Source: Anaeramoeba flamelloides (lineage: Eukaryota > Metamonada > Anaeramoebidae). Taken from it: DNA of 64,000 nt. Below, one piece after another: positions 11,281 through 22,255 of this stretch. The notes under the pieces were generated by a model. That model saw only the letters and a program-made list of their open reading frames with translations. It ran no database searches and was not told the origin of the DNA. Each line of letters starts with the position of its first letter. The first letter of the stretch is position 1. Made by a program: the position numbers and the translations under genes. The stretch is from NCBI GenBank assembly GCA_027625915.1, contig JANTQA010000012.1, positions 8,516,501 through 8,580,500 of the forward strand, given 5' to 3'.

Positions 11281-12740
11281 GTTACTTTTTTTTATTTTTA
11301 GTATTAGTCTCTAATAAGCATAATAAGAACCAAAAAAAACCACAAATAGGGTTTTGTGAATGAACAAATACATACTGGTATTTTAATAATAAATGGAAAA
11401 AATTTTCACTGAATTTTCAATTTCCCTTTTCAAATAGATCCATCAAATTACAACCCACTTCTGAGAAAACTCTTTTTATTAAAGACAAATATGGAAAAGG
11501 AAGTGAAAATTTTGTCCCATTTAGAATTCAAATACCAGTATCAAATCTTGTTTGACAATCAGTGATTTTTTTGAATAGCTTATCAAAACGGTGAGTGGAA
11601 CGAAGCCAATTGTCTCAATTCCAAATCAAAAGTTAACTTTCCTTATCTTTTGTAATTTCTTCAAGTGAAATTTTGTTTGATCTTGCTTTATTTCTTGGAA
11701 ATACTGAAATTCTAATTGTAAAACAGTTCACTCTGAAGAATATTTCATAGTTGAACAAATTTTTCAAAGTTACAGAAAGCAATAAAATGTGGTCTTCAAG
11801 AGAGGAAGAAAATGTAAAAAGGAAATCTCTCCTAGAATTATATGTCTTCCAAATTAGACCTATAAACAGGTGAAAAATACAATAGAGGATAGATATGAGA
11901 ACCACTTGGATCTAACTTATTGGAAAATTGATCTTATCATTTTGATTAAATTACGTAATCATTCAAACAGTTTATGTTAGACTTGTACTTAACTGGTCCT
12001 GAAATTACCTATTCATTTCAAGGTTTTCCATTTTTCCTCTTATGATTCTCCACAAAATCTAAAATCATTTATTTTTACTTTTCTAAAATTTATTTTTCTT
12101 TATTCTCGTTCTCTTTATTTTTTTTTTTTTTTCTTTTTTTTCCTTTTTTTCCTCTCTCACCAGAAAAGATTAATTTCTTTTATTTAATCTCAAAATATTG
12201 TTTTGTTGTGAAAAACTTTTTTATTAATTCGTATGATGAGAACATGGTCCGTGTTACTGATTCTTTTGATGAACACTGATATTAAACTCTGACGAAAAAA
12301 AACCTTTAATCATTTTTAATGTTATTTTACCAAATGTAAATCTTGATCGATTTTACTCAATTGTTTTCAAGTCGAAGCATCTTTTTTTGTATTTGATAAG
12401 CTGATATTTGTTTTAAAACTCTTTTTAATCAATTTATTTTAATCCGAATTATTACTAGGGGCTCGTATCCATAACAAAAGGTTCTTAAAGTGAATTTAAA
12501 AGCAAATTCAAAAAAAATTGTATAGCATCTTGTAATTGTAAAATAAAGTAAAAATTTGCTACTTAGAATCCCAAGACATTACTTTAAAAAGTTAAGTTCC
12601 GAAAAGTTTAATCAATTTAAGAAAGTTTTTATACTTTTTACCACAATTTTTGAAAAGTTTAAAAATCTACATATTTTTTATTTTTTTTTATTGACTGTTG
12701 TGTAAGAAAAGTCTTGTTTAATTCCTCTTAATCCGTGATT
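11281..12740. other. Intergenic DNA, possible coding remnants only
   Basis: Around 11460-11900 both strands show moderately protein-like text (for example MEKEVKILSHLEFKYQYQ from 11490 on the plus strand, and a 90-codon frame on the minus strand). No frame stays open with a proper start and splice sites. I assign no gene. Confidence 0.35.
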
Positions 12741-14050
12741 AGGTTATTTTTAATTTTTTTTTTCATTTGGAAATCAATTGATTTTCTAAACAAAAGCAAG
12801 AATTAAAAAAAAAAAAATGTCTTTAGCTTTTCGAGGGTTTTCTCTTTATTCTAAAAATCCAATTTATTTTTTGTTAGGTTTTTTTTAATTTTTGAAATAA
12901 ACCGAAAAAATTATAAAAAAGTCTGTTTATTTCAAAAATTACAGTCTTTCCAAGTCTACCATTAAATTTTAAATAAAACACAATTGAATTTTCTATTATT
13001 ATTTTCTATTTTCAAAAAATTCCGAAATAAGAATTATTATTCCAAAAATTTTTTCAAATAAATAAGCTATTAATCAAATTTTTGAAACAATAAAAAAAAA
13101 AAAAATTCCAAGATTCATGAAACTATAAAATTATCAGTCCAAAGAAGTTCAAAAAAAATATCAATATTTAATGATCTTTTAAAAATTTACCATTTTTGAA
13201 CAATATTTTTAAGCGCTTCATGAATCTTGGAATTTTTTTTTTTTTTATTGTTTCAAAAATTTGATTAATAGCTTATTTATTTGAAAAAATTTTTGGAATA
13301 ATAACTCTTATTTCGGAATTTTTTGAAAATAGAAAATAATAATAGAAAATTCAATTGTGTTTTATTTAAAATTTTATGGTAGCCTTGGAATGGCTGTAAA
13401 AAAACCTAGAACACTTTACAAATAAAACAGAAAACCTCAAAAGACTGCTGTTGGATTGTTAATATTTTTTGAAATTAAAATATAATTTTTTAAATTTTCT
13501 TTTAATTTCTGAAAGAGTGCCTAATTTTTTTTTTTAATTTATCAAATTATAAAAAATAGAAGTTGGGTTTTCTTGATCTTTTCTTTTTATTTGGAAATCA
13601 ACAGATTTTCGTTAGGTTTAATGAATTTTCTATTTATTTATGAAGTGTTCTAGGTTTTTTTTGAGGTTTTCTATTTTATATGCGAAGTCTATCGATTTTC
13701 CAAATAAATGGAAAACCTCAAAAAAACCTTGAATACGTCACAAATAAAACAGAAACCCCCAAGAAAACCCCGGCTAGCTTTTCCCAAGTTGAAAAGAACA
13801 GATTAAAATCTTGAGATTTTTCGTTCATTTGAATTCTGGTAAAGCGATGTACTCCACGAAAATCCACTGCATTTGAAGGACACTACAACAAAGTTTTCCA
13901 GAATTTTAAAAAAATTAGTAAAAAATTTGATTTTTCAGTCTTCTTTTGAATTCTGAAAAAACGCTTTTTGTTTTTTTTTAAATTTTCAAAAAAACTGAAA
14001 ATTTATTTAATTTTTGGTTTATTGTAAAAAATTAAACAAATCATAGACGT
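12740..14050. repeat. Largest cluster of palindromic hairpin modules
   Basis: The cluster contains the TTAGGTTTTTTTTAATTTTT...CAAAAATTAAAAAAAACCTAG module (split by the insertion at 12942-13396). It also holds repeated GAAAACCTCAAAAA and CACTTTACAAATAAAACAGA phrases, and further modules at about 13450-13530, 13620-13760, 13880-13970 and 13960-14035. Many pieces are partial, so the cluster probably grew by insertion of modules into or next to one another and then decayed. Confidence 0.65.
12942..13396. mobile_element. 455-bp MITE with about 185-bp inverted repeats and TA duplication
   Basis: The left arm starts CAGTCTTTCCAAGTCTACCA and the right arm ends TGGTAGCCTTGGAATGGCTG. The arms pair almost perfectly over about 185 bp, leaving a loop of about 85 bp near 13131-13212. 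TA lies on both sides (12940-12941 and 13397-13398). The host sequence is a palindromic module that would read CAAAAATTAAAAAAAACC without it. The CAG...CTG ends and TA duplication fit the Tc1/mariner superfamily. The near-identity of the arms suggests it is fairly young. Confidence 0.85.
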
Positions 14051-15058
14051 CCCACTACCCTTGATTACACTCCCCAACACTTCCAGGATTCCTACTTTTT
14101 TTAACAAAAATTCTGGTAAGATATTAAAATTTTGTCTTTTATCCAACTAGGGATAATAAAAATATTGAATTTTTTTTCTAATAAAATCAAAAATATTAAA
14201 TTATTTTCCAGTCAAAGGGACCCAGTTTTACTGAAGAAATAGAAAACATTTTATGAGTTTAATTTATTATTCTTCCCAAACTAACATTTCGATTTTTAGA
14301 TCAAAATCCTTTTTTCTCATTTTGTAAAATTTTGTTTTTTTTGTTTTTTGCTTTTTGCTTTTTTTTTTAAATTTTTTTTTATATTTTTTCTTTTTTATTT
14401 TTTTTTTTAAAATTAAATTTGAAAAAAAAATGTTTTAAACTCAAAATTGACATTAAGAAAAGTTAAGTTTTGTATGTTTTTTTTAATATTCATACATTTA
14501 CAAGTAAAAAATATTATTGTCAACAATTTTAATTTCCTAAAGAAATTGAGAATTTTGCACGAGATGTCCCAATGAAAAGTGCCAAAAAAAATGTATTCAT
14601 ATATTTTTTTTTTTTTTGAAATTTATAATTTTTTCAGAATTTTTTTTTAGAATTATCGACTCTTATAAGAAGTTTATTATTTCTCGTATTTCTAAATAAT
14701 CTAGGTTTGGTTTATTCTTAAAAATAAAGTGACTTTTTCATTTTTGGATCCACCAATTTGGGTGAAATGGAGTTTATATATATATCCAATTAATAACTAA
14801 TTCGTGGGGAACGATATTTTCGTGTTCAACATTGAGTTATCAAGGAATAAAAGAAAAAAAAAAATACATTTTTGGCCGTTTGTACTCATCTTGAAGAAAA
14901 TGGGATAAAACCTAAATAAACAAGGGGATAAAATACCCCCCCCCCCTAATAAACACCAATCTATTCAGGTGATTATAAGTAAGTATACATGTCATTATTC
15001 ATTTTTTTTTTTAATTGAATGATAGATATATGAATGATGAACGTATTGATCAAAACAT

Positions 15059-15090
<32 letters not shown>

Positions 15091-15636
15091 CAATCGAAAT
15101 GCTCTCTTTTTTGAATTTTTTTAATTAAATTCATTGGAAAATTTTAAAACTGAAATTCTGGTCTCTATTTTTTTTTTTTTGAACATATTGATTTCTTGAA
15201 ACAAATTTTCCAGAATCTGAAATTCCCCAATAGAAAAAATACATTTGATGATAAAAAATTTTTAATAATTGTTTTAGAATAAAAAACAATATAATTTTTT
15301 TATTCGAATATAATTTTGAATCAATTTTTATTTTGCTGAATAAAAAGAATATAAAAAAAATCATAAAACTATATAAAGATAAAAATTTTCATAAAATACT
15401 TTTTTAAAACTTTAAAAATCCAACGTGTATTGTCTTTAAACTTTAACTTCCACACTAATAATTCAATAAATCACAATTTTTTTTTTTTATAGTGCAATTC
15501 TTGAATATGAGAAGCATATTCTTTTTTAGATTATTATTTGAGTGAAAAAAAAAAATAGATATACTTTTCTGGATTTCTTAGTGATAACTCTTTTTTAAAA
15601 AAATTATCAATTTGATTTAATAAAAAAAACTATAAA
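14051..15636. other. AT-rich intergenic DNA with simple-sequence tracts
   Basis: Contains a run of about 12 C near 14935-14946 and a TA microsatellite at about 15058-15084. No gene, RNA or defined repeat was recognised. Confidence 0.5.
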
Positions 15637-15840
15637 ATGAAAAATTCAAACACAGTAATTAAAGAACAGAACAACTTAAAAAACTCAAATTATTTCAAAC
15701 ACTTTCAAGTGAAATCTGAAAAACCGCTAATTATTTTAATAATATTTCCAAGCCAACATTGCAACTTTTTTAATAATAAAAAAAATACAAAAACACAAGT
15801 TATTGATCCAGCTGTCACAAAGAAACTTGAAATGAATTAA
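15637..15840 (+). CDS. Possible small protein of 67 residues
   Basis: An ATG-started frame with a TAA stop. The composition (Lys, Asn, Gln, Ser) is like real proteins of this window rather than translated noise. It contains FQVKSEKPLIILIIFPSQHC followed by a hydrophilic tail ending in TKKLEMN. It resembles no family I know. It stands 0.8 kb upstream of the large gene on the same strand, and no splice sites make it part of that gene. It could be chance; I rate it low. Confidence 0.2.
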   Translation: MKNSNTVIKEQNNLKNSNYFKHFQVKSEKPLIILIIFPSQHCNFFNNKKNTKTQVIDPAVTKKLEMN

Positions 15841-16624
15841 ATTATAAATTGTGAAAACTAAATATTTGTAGGTCCTTATTAAGCCTGACTGAAACTTTGT
15901 AGCGTTTTTCAGAATTTGCAATTAATTCCAATATCAGAATTGAGAAAGTAAATCAACCGAAATTTTATCCTTTTTTATATTTTTGAAGACCAAGAAACAA
16001 TAAGCAAATCTGAAATATGTTTTTTAAAGTTCTATAATTCAAAAAGAATTTCGTAAAAATGAAATATCCAATCTGAAAATATTTCTCAAAAATAAGTTGT
16101 TTAATACCAAAAAAGTGTTCAAAAAAAGAAAAAATTAATTTTGCGAAAAATTTGGAAAAAATTTAAATAATTACCTTTCTTAATTTACAATTCACTCCAA
16201 ACATCAATAAGTTGCCTTTGTAATTGTTTTTCCTTATAGGATATACCATTGGATACTTGAGTAGGTATTATATTTGAATCAGAAGAAAAGAATTGGTTTT
16301 ACTTTGAAGAAGAGGTATTGTTCTCGCTTCTTGTGTTACATTGAATTTTGTAAGATCGGTTGGTTGAAAAAAAGGGTTTGAAATCTGAAAAAAAATCACA
16401 TAAATTAGAATAGAAAGCAAGTTAACACATTTCCATTTATATTAAGCAACACAACATTCTAAAGAATTGTTCAAAGTTATTTAAGAAATAATTCTTGGAA
16501 TTAAGAAAATATAACTGAAAATTCCCCAAATTCAAAATGTTTGGATAATTCGCATGAACTATGATTTTGAAAAAAACAACATTTTTTTTTTTTTTCCTAG
16601 TTTTTTGTTTTTCGAATTTTTTTT

Positions 16625-19600
16625 ATGAATAAACAAAAAGTAGAACGCTCACTCTCAAAATCAAAGTCTAGCGAAAACCTCACTGCACCACAGTCACAGA
16701 AAAAAAACCAAAGCACCAACAAGACTACTCATATCAAAAAAAGTCGCTATCACAAGTACGGCCAAAAAATTGAAAACAGCAAAATCCCTAAACAATCTTT
16801 TTTTACAAGAGGAAGGAAAACACCAAAAAACTTTCCCAAACAAATTCAAAAAAAAACGCCAACGTTTCTACAAGATGGCCTAAGTATGAACCAAAATTTA
16901 GCAAACATCTTATCTCGAACGCCAAGTAGCCATGCATGGAAGAATGTTGAAAGTTTAGAGCTGAACGAGTCTCCGCTTAGCGAAGAGTTACATCAGATAC
17001 ATCGCTCGATCACGTCCAAGTCCAGTGAAACTCTTGAGTTGGATCCAGAATTGAGAAGGCCAAAGTCATATAACAAGGCGTCCATGATCAAAAGGAATGT
17101 ATCTAGCTCGAGAATTACACAAAAGCTGTATCGGGATTTAATTAAGCATTTCACCAAAGCTGCACCAGATCCGTTTGAAATCAAATACCTTTACCAAAAA
17201 GTCAACCGAAAATCAAAATTTAAAAATGCACTCATAACTTTTTCAAGAAATTTCTTGACTATTTCTTGGGAAATTAAAGACACTTCAGTAATTGCTGTAA
17301 AATTAAAATATTGCGATTTCCATGTAAAAATTGATCAAACAAAAAAAAGTTTGATTAAATTCATCGCTATTAAGAAATACGATTTAATAGAAAAGAAAGA
17401 GGAAGAGAATTGGAAAAAAAATGATAACAAGATCGAGAAGGAGAAGAAAAAGAAAAAGAAAAAGGAAAAAGAAAAAGAAAAAGGAAAAGAAAAAGGAAAA
17501 GAAAAAGGAAAAGAAAAAGAAAAGGGAAAAGAAAAAGAAAAAGAAAAAGGAAAAGAAAAAGGAAAAGAAAAAGAAAAAGGAAAAGGAAAAGAGAAAGAAA
17601 AAGAAAAAGGAAAAGAAAAAGGAAAAGAAAAGGAAAAGGAAAAAGAAAAGGAGAAGAAAAAGAAAATACAAAATAAAAAACAAAAAACAAACAAAAAAGT
17701 ATATTTAAATATAAATAAGCAGTTGAAAAATAAAAAAGTTGCGCAAGGAAATAGAAATGACAAAAACAGAAGTAAAACAATTGGTACAACACACATAATG
17801 CCAATAGAGAAACTCGTACCTCACAAAATAAAAAAAAATAATAAATTAAAAGCAAAATTGGGAAATAGAGGAGCACAAAAGTTTCCAAAATATAACAATC
17901 TAAATTTTGGTAAAACAGCAAATACACAAAAAAACTTTCCAACTATAATTAATAATAAAAAAATTATTAAAAAAGATATTCCCATTATTGAGTCTAAAGA
18001 AATAATCATCGAATCAAAATATCCAGATCTGATAGCTTATTTATTTATCCTTTTTAAAAAATATCAAAATATGAAGAAATTGACTGATTTTTTTTCAGAC
18101 AAAATTTTTAATTTTAATGAAAAATTTAAAATGCTATGTTTAAAAAAATTTATTGAAGGAGAAATCTCTTTTACCAAAAACAAAATCCCAATTAAAATGA
18201 CTCAGCGCAAATTGATTATTGAAAAAAACAAATATTTTTGGAAAAATTTGACGATTAAAAAAATGTTTGATAATACAACTATAATAATTTATCAAAAAAG
18301 AGGGGAAACAGAGAGAAGCGGAAGGAAAGGGGGAAAGGAAAATGGCAATCAAAAAGAGAATGCAGTCGAAACAAAAACAGAAAATATACTTAATATTAAA
18401 AGCAAAACGAATCGAAAAAAGAAACATACCAATATATTAAACAATGCCAAAGGCACGAAAAACCGTACTAGTGAAATACCTGAACTGGCAAGCGAAATCA
18501 GTGAAACAATTGTTAATATTGAAAAAACTAATAGCGATAACGATAGCGATAGTGGTAGCGATGAAGATACTGCTAAAGATACTGTCACTGTAACTGATAC
18601 CGATGAAGACACTGCCACTGACACCGATGCTGATACTGGCACTGATACTGATAATGATACTGATAATGATAACAACAATAATAATAATGAGAATATCAAT
18701 AATATTAACAATGATGATAATGATAATTCTCTTGAAAAAAATGGTGACAATAACAAAATGGACAAAAAGCACATAAATAAAAATCACAAAAAAGAGCAAA
18801 GCAATGATCTTATTGAAATTTATAAAACCAAAATTGATTTTAACAAGTCAATCGAATTGTTGTTTTTAGAATGCTTAAACATATTTGGAGAACATTTATA
18901 TAATTATAATTGGACATATTTTGAGAAAATTGAAAAGAAAATTAACAAGCCAAAAAAGGAAATAACAAAATTATTAGATTTTGAAAGTAATTTAATATTA
19001 TGGATTCAAGTCTGGAAAAAACAAATCCATTCCTTTAAATCATTTTATTCTTTAAACAAGGTCTATTTTAAAAAGGATATCAAATTTGATAAAAGAGCAT
19101 TTTTTAAACTCAAGCCAGAATTAAATACTAAACAATTTTTTTTTGTCTCTTTATTAATTAAGGATTTCATTTTTAAAGGGATAATTGGAATTAAATTCAA
19201 AATTGAGGAAAAAAAAATTGAAATTTATTTTAATGACAAAGTTTTAATTAAAGAATTCAATAACTTTACATATTTGACATCTTCGACAAATAAGGACTCC
19301 TTAATATTATTATTTTATTTGAATAGCACCGATTTTATAATTATCAAAATGAAGAACTTGATCCAATATAAGAGCTTTAAAAAGTTATTCGAAAAGATTA
19401 AAAATAAATATTGGAATGAAAAAATTGGCGATGGGTTTAAAGGAGATCGGCTATTGTGCTATCAGTTGGTTGGCAAATCTAAATTCTCCACAATTTTAAC
19501 ATTGTTACCAAATGGTATCAAAATTAAATCCACAATTTATAATAAATTTGTATTATTTACGAAAAAATCAAATATCCGATTCCTCAAGGAAAAAAAAAAA

Positions 19601-21478
19601 ATATATCTAAATTTTGACGACAATTTAAAATACAACCATTTATATTATTTATACGATGGAACCGAGAACAGCGATGGTGGCGATGGTAATGGCGAATTTA
19701 ATGAAACTTATAACAGAGAAGGTAATATATCGAAGGAAAACAATATGTATCAAAAAATAATTAAAAACAAATTCTCAACTATGAATCAACTTTTTGATAG
19801 TCGTGCCTATGATAATAAAAAAACTAAAAGCCATAATGAAATTAATTGGTTTATAAAAGAATTTGAATACTTAAAAATCCTTTTTTTAACAAACTCCTTT
19901 GGGCTACCCTTTTTTTGTTATGATGTCAAATTTAGATCCGTCACGGAAAATTTCCAAAAAGGCCAAATATTTTTAACACCGAGGGGAATTAGCTTTTATA
20001 AAAATAATGATGTTACCAATTGGATCGATCTTCGAAACGTCAGCCATAGATTGGAAATCGACAATAACAGTAATCAGAATTCTTCAAAAGGTTTAAAGAA
20101 CAATTTTGCCGAAAATTTGGAAGTGCTGTTATTAAAATATCAACCAAACACAAAAATACCCTCGAAAGTTTTCGATAATATTAAAAATTCAAATAGGAGC
20201 TCTGGAAATTATATAGATAGTATCGATGACGACAGTGACAGTGTCACTATTAACAGCAACACCAATACGGGCGGGAGAACAAGGAATGCTAATATTTTTG
20301 ATTGCAGTGCTAATGATTTTGATAAAGATGAAAATACTATTAACCAGCAAAAAAGGGAATCAAAAATATTTGTGCAATTTATTAATTCAGAATCAATCAA
20401 GGTATTTGTATCAACTTTCGAAAAATTTTTCTCCAGATCAAACTCTACTAGGAAAATCACACATTTTTTTGTGTTCTTATTTGATAAAAATAATCGTCAG
20501 GTCTGCAATGCAGAAATTAATTTAAATGGGCTAAATTTTGAATTAAAAAGCCAAAAGAAAAATATAACAATTGACCATTTTGAAAAATGCATTAAATTCC
20601 ACAAGCCATCAAAGGAGCCGAAGAAACTATACATTGTGTGTAAGGAGAATAAATTTTATATCCAATTCATTTCGGCAGCAATGAGAGACATTTTCTATTT
20701 TAATTACAATCGCCAAAGAAACCATATTATTGGGTCAAGTACATTCCCCATCAAAAACCAGCATAACAAGAGAACCACCGTGAAACTGTTTTCAAACGGC
20801 ATGTCTTTAAAAACAAATGACGGCACATTTATTTTTTATCCTTTTAATAGCCAATATAAATATTCTTTGGATTACTACAAAGCCACAATAATTAAAATAA
20901 ATCTAAATTCAAATCCGATTCCACTTTCAACAAATAATTTATTGAAATTTTCTTTCAATTTCCAATTTGCCTTTAAATCAAACGTTGACAGAAATTTATT
21001 TATTGAAACATTTAATAATTATACTCAGCCAAATAATTCATTGGATTCCATGCATTTACAACAAAAAAGGCAAATACATGCCTTTTTAACGGGCGGGGCA
21101 TTTAACGCCTATGTTGAAGATTCCGTAAATTTTGAAAATATAAAGTCAGATGCTTTTATTGAATGCCTGATAATGGATAAAAATTCTCTTCTCCAAATAT
21201 CCACAAAATATAGTTCTGGGCTAATTAAGCCTCGAAATGTTTTGCCCATTCTTACTTTACAAACTTGCAAGTATCAGATTCAACAAAACCCAAATAGACC
21301 TTGGGTTTTAACAATTTTTAAGAACAATTCTGAAAAGACTAAGACCAAAAACAAGAACAAGAACAAGAACAAGAACAAGAAAAAGAAAAAGATATTGGAA
21401 AAAAAATTGATATTAGCATTGAAAAATGAAACCAAAGTAAAGGAATTTATTGAAAAATTTAAAAGTATGGTTAACTAA
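16625..21478 (+). CDS. Large Lys-rich protein with repeated PH/GRAM-like units (1617 residues)
   Basis: Single exon, ATG start behind a T-rich leader, TAA stop. The function is unknown. The N-terminal 190 residues are basic and Ser-rich. Residues of about 268-352 are a Lys/Glu/Gly repeat (GKEKGKEKEK pattern), and about 635-706 are Asp/Thr then Asn repeats (DTDTDNDTDND). Between and after these come units that each read as several beta strands ended by a helix: about 193-257, 500-558, 838-928, 940-1010, 1095-1269, 1278-1363, 1370-1468 and 1482-1617. Recurring features are a Gly-hydrophobic strand pair (LPNGIKIKS, TPRGISFYK, SNGMSLKT, LNGLNFEL) and a closing helix with a Phe pattern (VFVSTFEKFF, RNLFIETFNNY, VKEFIEKFK). 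This is what PH- or GRAM-type folds look like and suggests lipid or scaffold binding, but no single unit is close enough to name. No signal peptide or membrane span is seen. The length and intron-free structure are unusual for this window. Confidence 0.8.
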   Translation: MNKQKVERSLSKSKSSENLTAPQSQKKNQSTNKTTHIKKSRYHKYGQKIENSKIPKQSFFTRGRKTPKNFPKQIQKKTPTFLQDGLSMNQNLANILSRTPSSHAWKNVESLELNESPLSEELHQIHRSITSKSSETLELDPELRRPKSYNKASMIKRNVSSSRITQKLYRDLIKHFTKAAPDPFEIKYLYQKVNRKSKFKNALITFSRNFLTISWEIKDTSVIAVKLKYCDFHVKIDQTKKSLIKFIAIKKYDLIEKKEEENWKKNDNKIEKEKKKKKKKEKEKEKGKEKGKEKGKEKEKGKEKEKEKGKEKGKEKEKGKGKEKEKEKGKEKGKEKEKEKEKEKKKKIQNKKQKTNKKVYLNINKQLKNKKVAQGNRNDKNRSKTIGTTHIMPIEKLVPHKIKKNNKLKAKLGNRGAQKFPKYNNLNFGKTANTQKNFPTIINNKKIIKKDIPIIESKEIIIESKYPDLIAYLFILFKKYQNMKKLTDFFSDKIFNFNEKFKMLCLKKFIEGEISFTKNKIPIKMTQRKLIIEKNKYFWKNLTIKKMFDNTTIIIYQKRGETERSGRKGGKENGNQKENAVETKTENILNIKSKTNRKKKHTNILNNAKGTKNRTSEIPELASEISETIVNIEKTNSDNDSDSGSDEDTAKDTVTVTDTDEDTATDTDADTGTDTDNDTDNDNNNNNNENINNINNDDNDNSLEKNGDNNKMDKKHINKNHKKEQSNDLIEIYKTKIDFNKSIELLFLECLNIFGEHLYNYNWTYFEKIEKKINKPKKEITKLLDFESNLILWIQVWKKQIHSFKSFYSLNKVYFKKDIKFDKRAFFKLKPELNTKQFFFVSLLIKDFIFKGIIGIKFKIEEKKIEIYFNDKVLIKEFNNFTYLTSSTNKDSLILLFYLNSTDFIIIKMKNLIQYKSFKKLFEKIKNKYWNEKIGDGFKGDRLLCYQLVGKSKFSTILTLLPNGIKIKSTIYNKFVLFTKKSNIRFLKEKKKIYLNFDDNLKYNHLYYLYDGTENSDGGDGNGEFNETYNREGNISKENNMYQKIIKNKFSTMNQLFDSRAYDNKKTKSHNEINWFIKEFEYLKILFLTNSFGLPFFCYDVKFRSVTENFQKGQIFLTPRGISFYKNNDVTNWIDLRNVSHRLEIDNNSNQNSSKGLKNNFAENLEVLLLKYQPNTKIPSKVFDNIKNSNRSSGNYIDSIDDDSDSVTINSNTNTGGRTRNANIFDCSANDFDKDENTINQQKRESKIFVQFINSESIKVFVSTFEKFFSRSNSTRKITHFFVFLFDKNNRQVCNAEINLNGLNFELKSQKKNITIDHFEKCIKFHKPSKEPKKLYIVCKENKFYIQFISAAMRDIFYFNYNRQRNHIIGSSTFPIKNQHNKRTTVKLFSNGMSLKTNDGTFIFYPFNSQYKYSLDYYKATIIKINLNSNPIPLSTNNLLKFSFNFQFAFKSNVDRNLFIETFNNYTQPNNSLDSMHLQQKRQIHAFLTGGAFNAYVEDSVNFENIKSDAFIECLIMDKNSLLQISTKYSSGLIKPRNVLPILTLQTCKYQIQQNPNRPWVLTIFKNNSEKTKTKNKNKNKNKNKKKKKILEKKLILALKNETKVKEFIEKFKSMVN
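17430..17680 (+). repeat. In-frame GGAAAAGAAAAA minisatellite coding Lys/Glu/Gly
   Basis: A purine-only tract of about 250 bp inside the large gene, built from AAGGAAAAAG and GAAAAAGAAA units in frame. It encodes (GKEK)n and (EKEK)n. Its complement gives long Phe/Ser reading frames that are only shadows. Confidence 0.9.
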
Positions 21479-21724
21479 TTAAATATTGTTTTTTTCTCAA
21501 TCCAATTTGTTTTTTTATTTTTTATTTTGTTTTATTTTATATATATATATATTTCGATTTACTTTTATCAAAAAAGAAATTTGAAGTCAAACTGTTAAAA
21601 AATCATCACTTTATGGGTATTGGCATCTCGATGTTTCAATGAGAGTTCAATATGCTATTATATTATGTAATGTCTTTTTTAATTTTGATGTTTAGTTCTC
21701 TATAAAAAATAGTTACTAAAATTG

Positions 21725-22255
21725 TTAAAACCCCAATTCAAAATTTTTGTTGAAATTAAAACAGTTAAAAGAATCACAATAATATAGTTTCGTTCGAAAA
21801 GAAATAATTTTGATTTTTTTCAAATAATTTTGATTTTTTTTGTTTATGTGTTGGATTTTTATCTTCATTTCGTTTTTACAATTGCAGAATAATTTTCATT
21901 AGATCAAAAAAATTTTTTAGAAGGATTGACATTAGGTTAATGTTGTGTTTTTTTTTTAAAATAGAAGAACCCAAATAAAATTAGATGGGGTATCTAACTT
22001 TTGATTGATCGACTATCTTAGTGAAATTTCATAAAATATACCAATATATAGTTTAATACATTAACCTTCAAGGTTTTTATAACTGTATTTATTTTGGTTT
22101 AGAATTAATGATTTTTTTTTTGTGGGTATTGTAATTTATAAATAATTGTTAAGATTTCAATTGGTTAGTAGTTCCAATTTGTTATTTATTAGATAATTTA
22201 TTTAATAAGATTTTTTTTTTCAAAAATTGAATTTTGGTATTTCAAAGATTTTTAA
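21725..22255 (+). repeat. Dispersed repeat E, copy 1
   Basis: About 530 bp downstream of the large gene that aligns by eye with 55345-55885. Shared text includes CAGTTAAAAGAATCACAATAA, GAACCCAAATAAAATTAG, GTAATTTATAAATAATTGTTAA and the final TCAAAAATTGAA. No inverted ends or coding content were found. Both copies lie just after a gene's 3' end and in the same orientation. Confidence 0.65.

Noticed and set aside
11460-11905. Possible arrestin-like or other coding remnant (VPFRIQIP text; 90-codon minus frame)
   Set aside because: Both strands look equally protein-like, no frame is consistent, and the motif is too short.
15058-15084. TA microsatellites (also near 45.56 and 62.8 kb) as replication or centromere signals
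   Set aside because: Such short tracts are expected by chance in DNA this AT-rich.
17335-17942. Long Phe/Ser/Leu-rich frames on the minus strand and a Lys/Arg frame in another plus frame
   Set aside because: They are shadows of the purine-only Lys/Glu/Gly repeat of the large gene.
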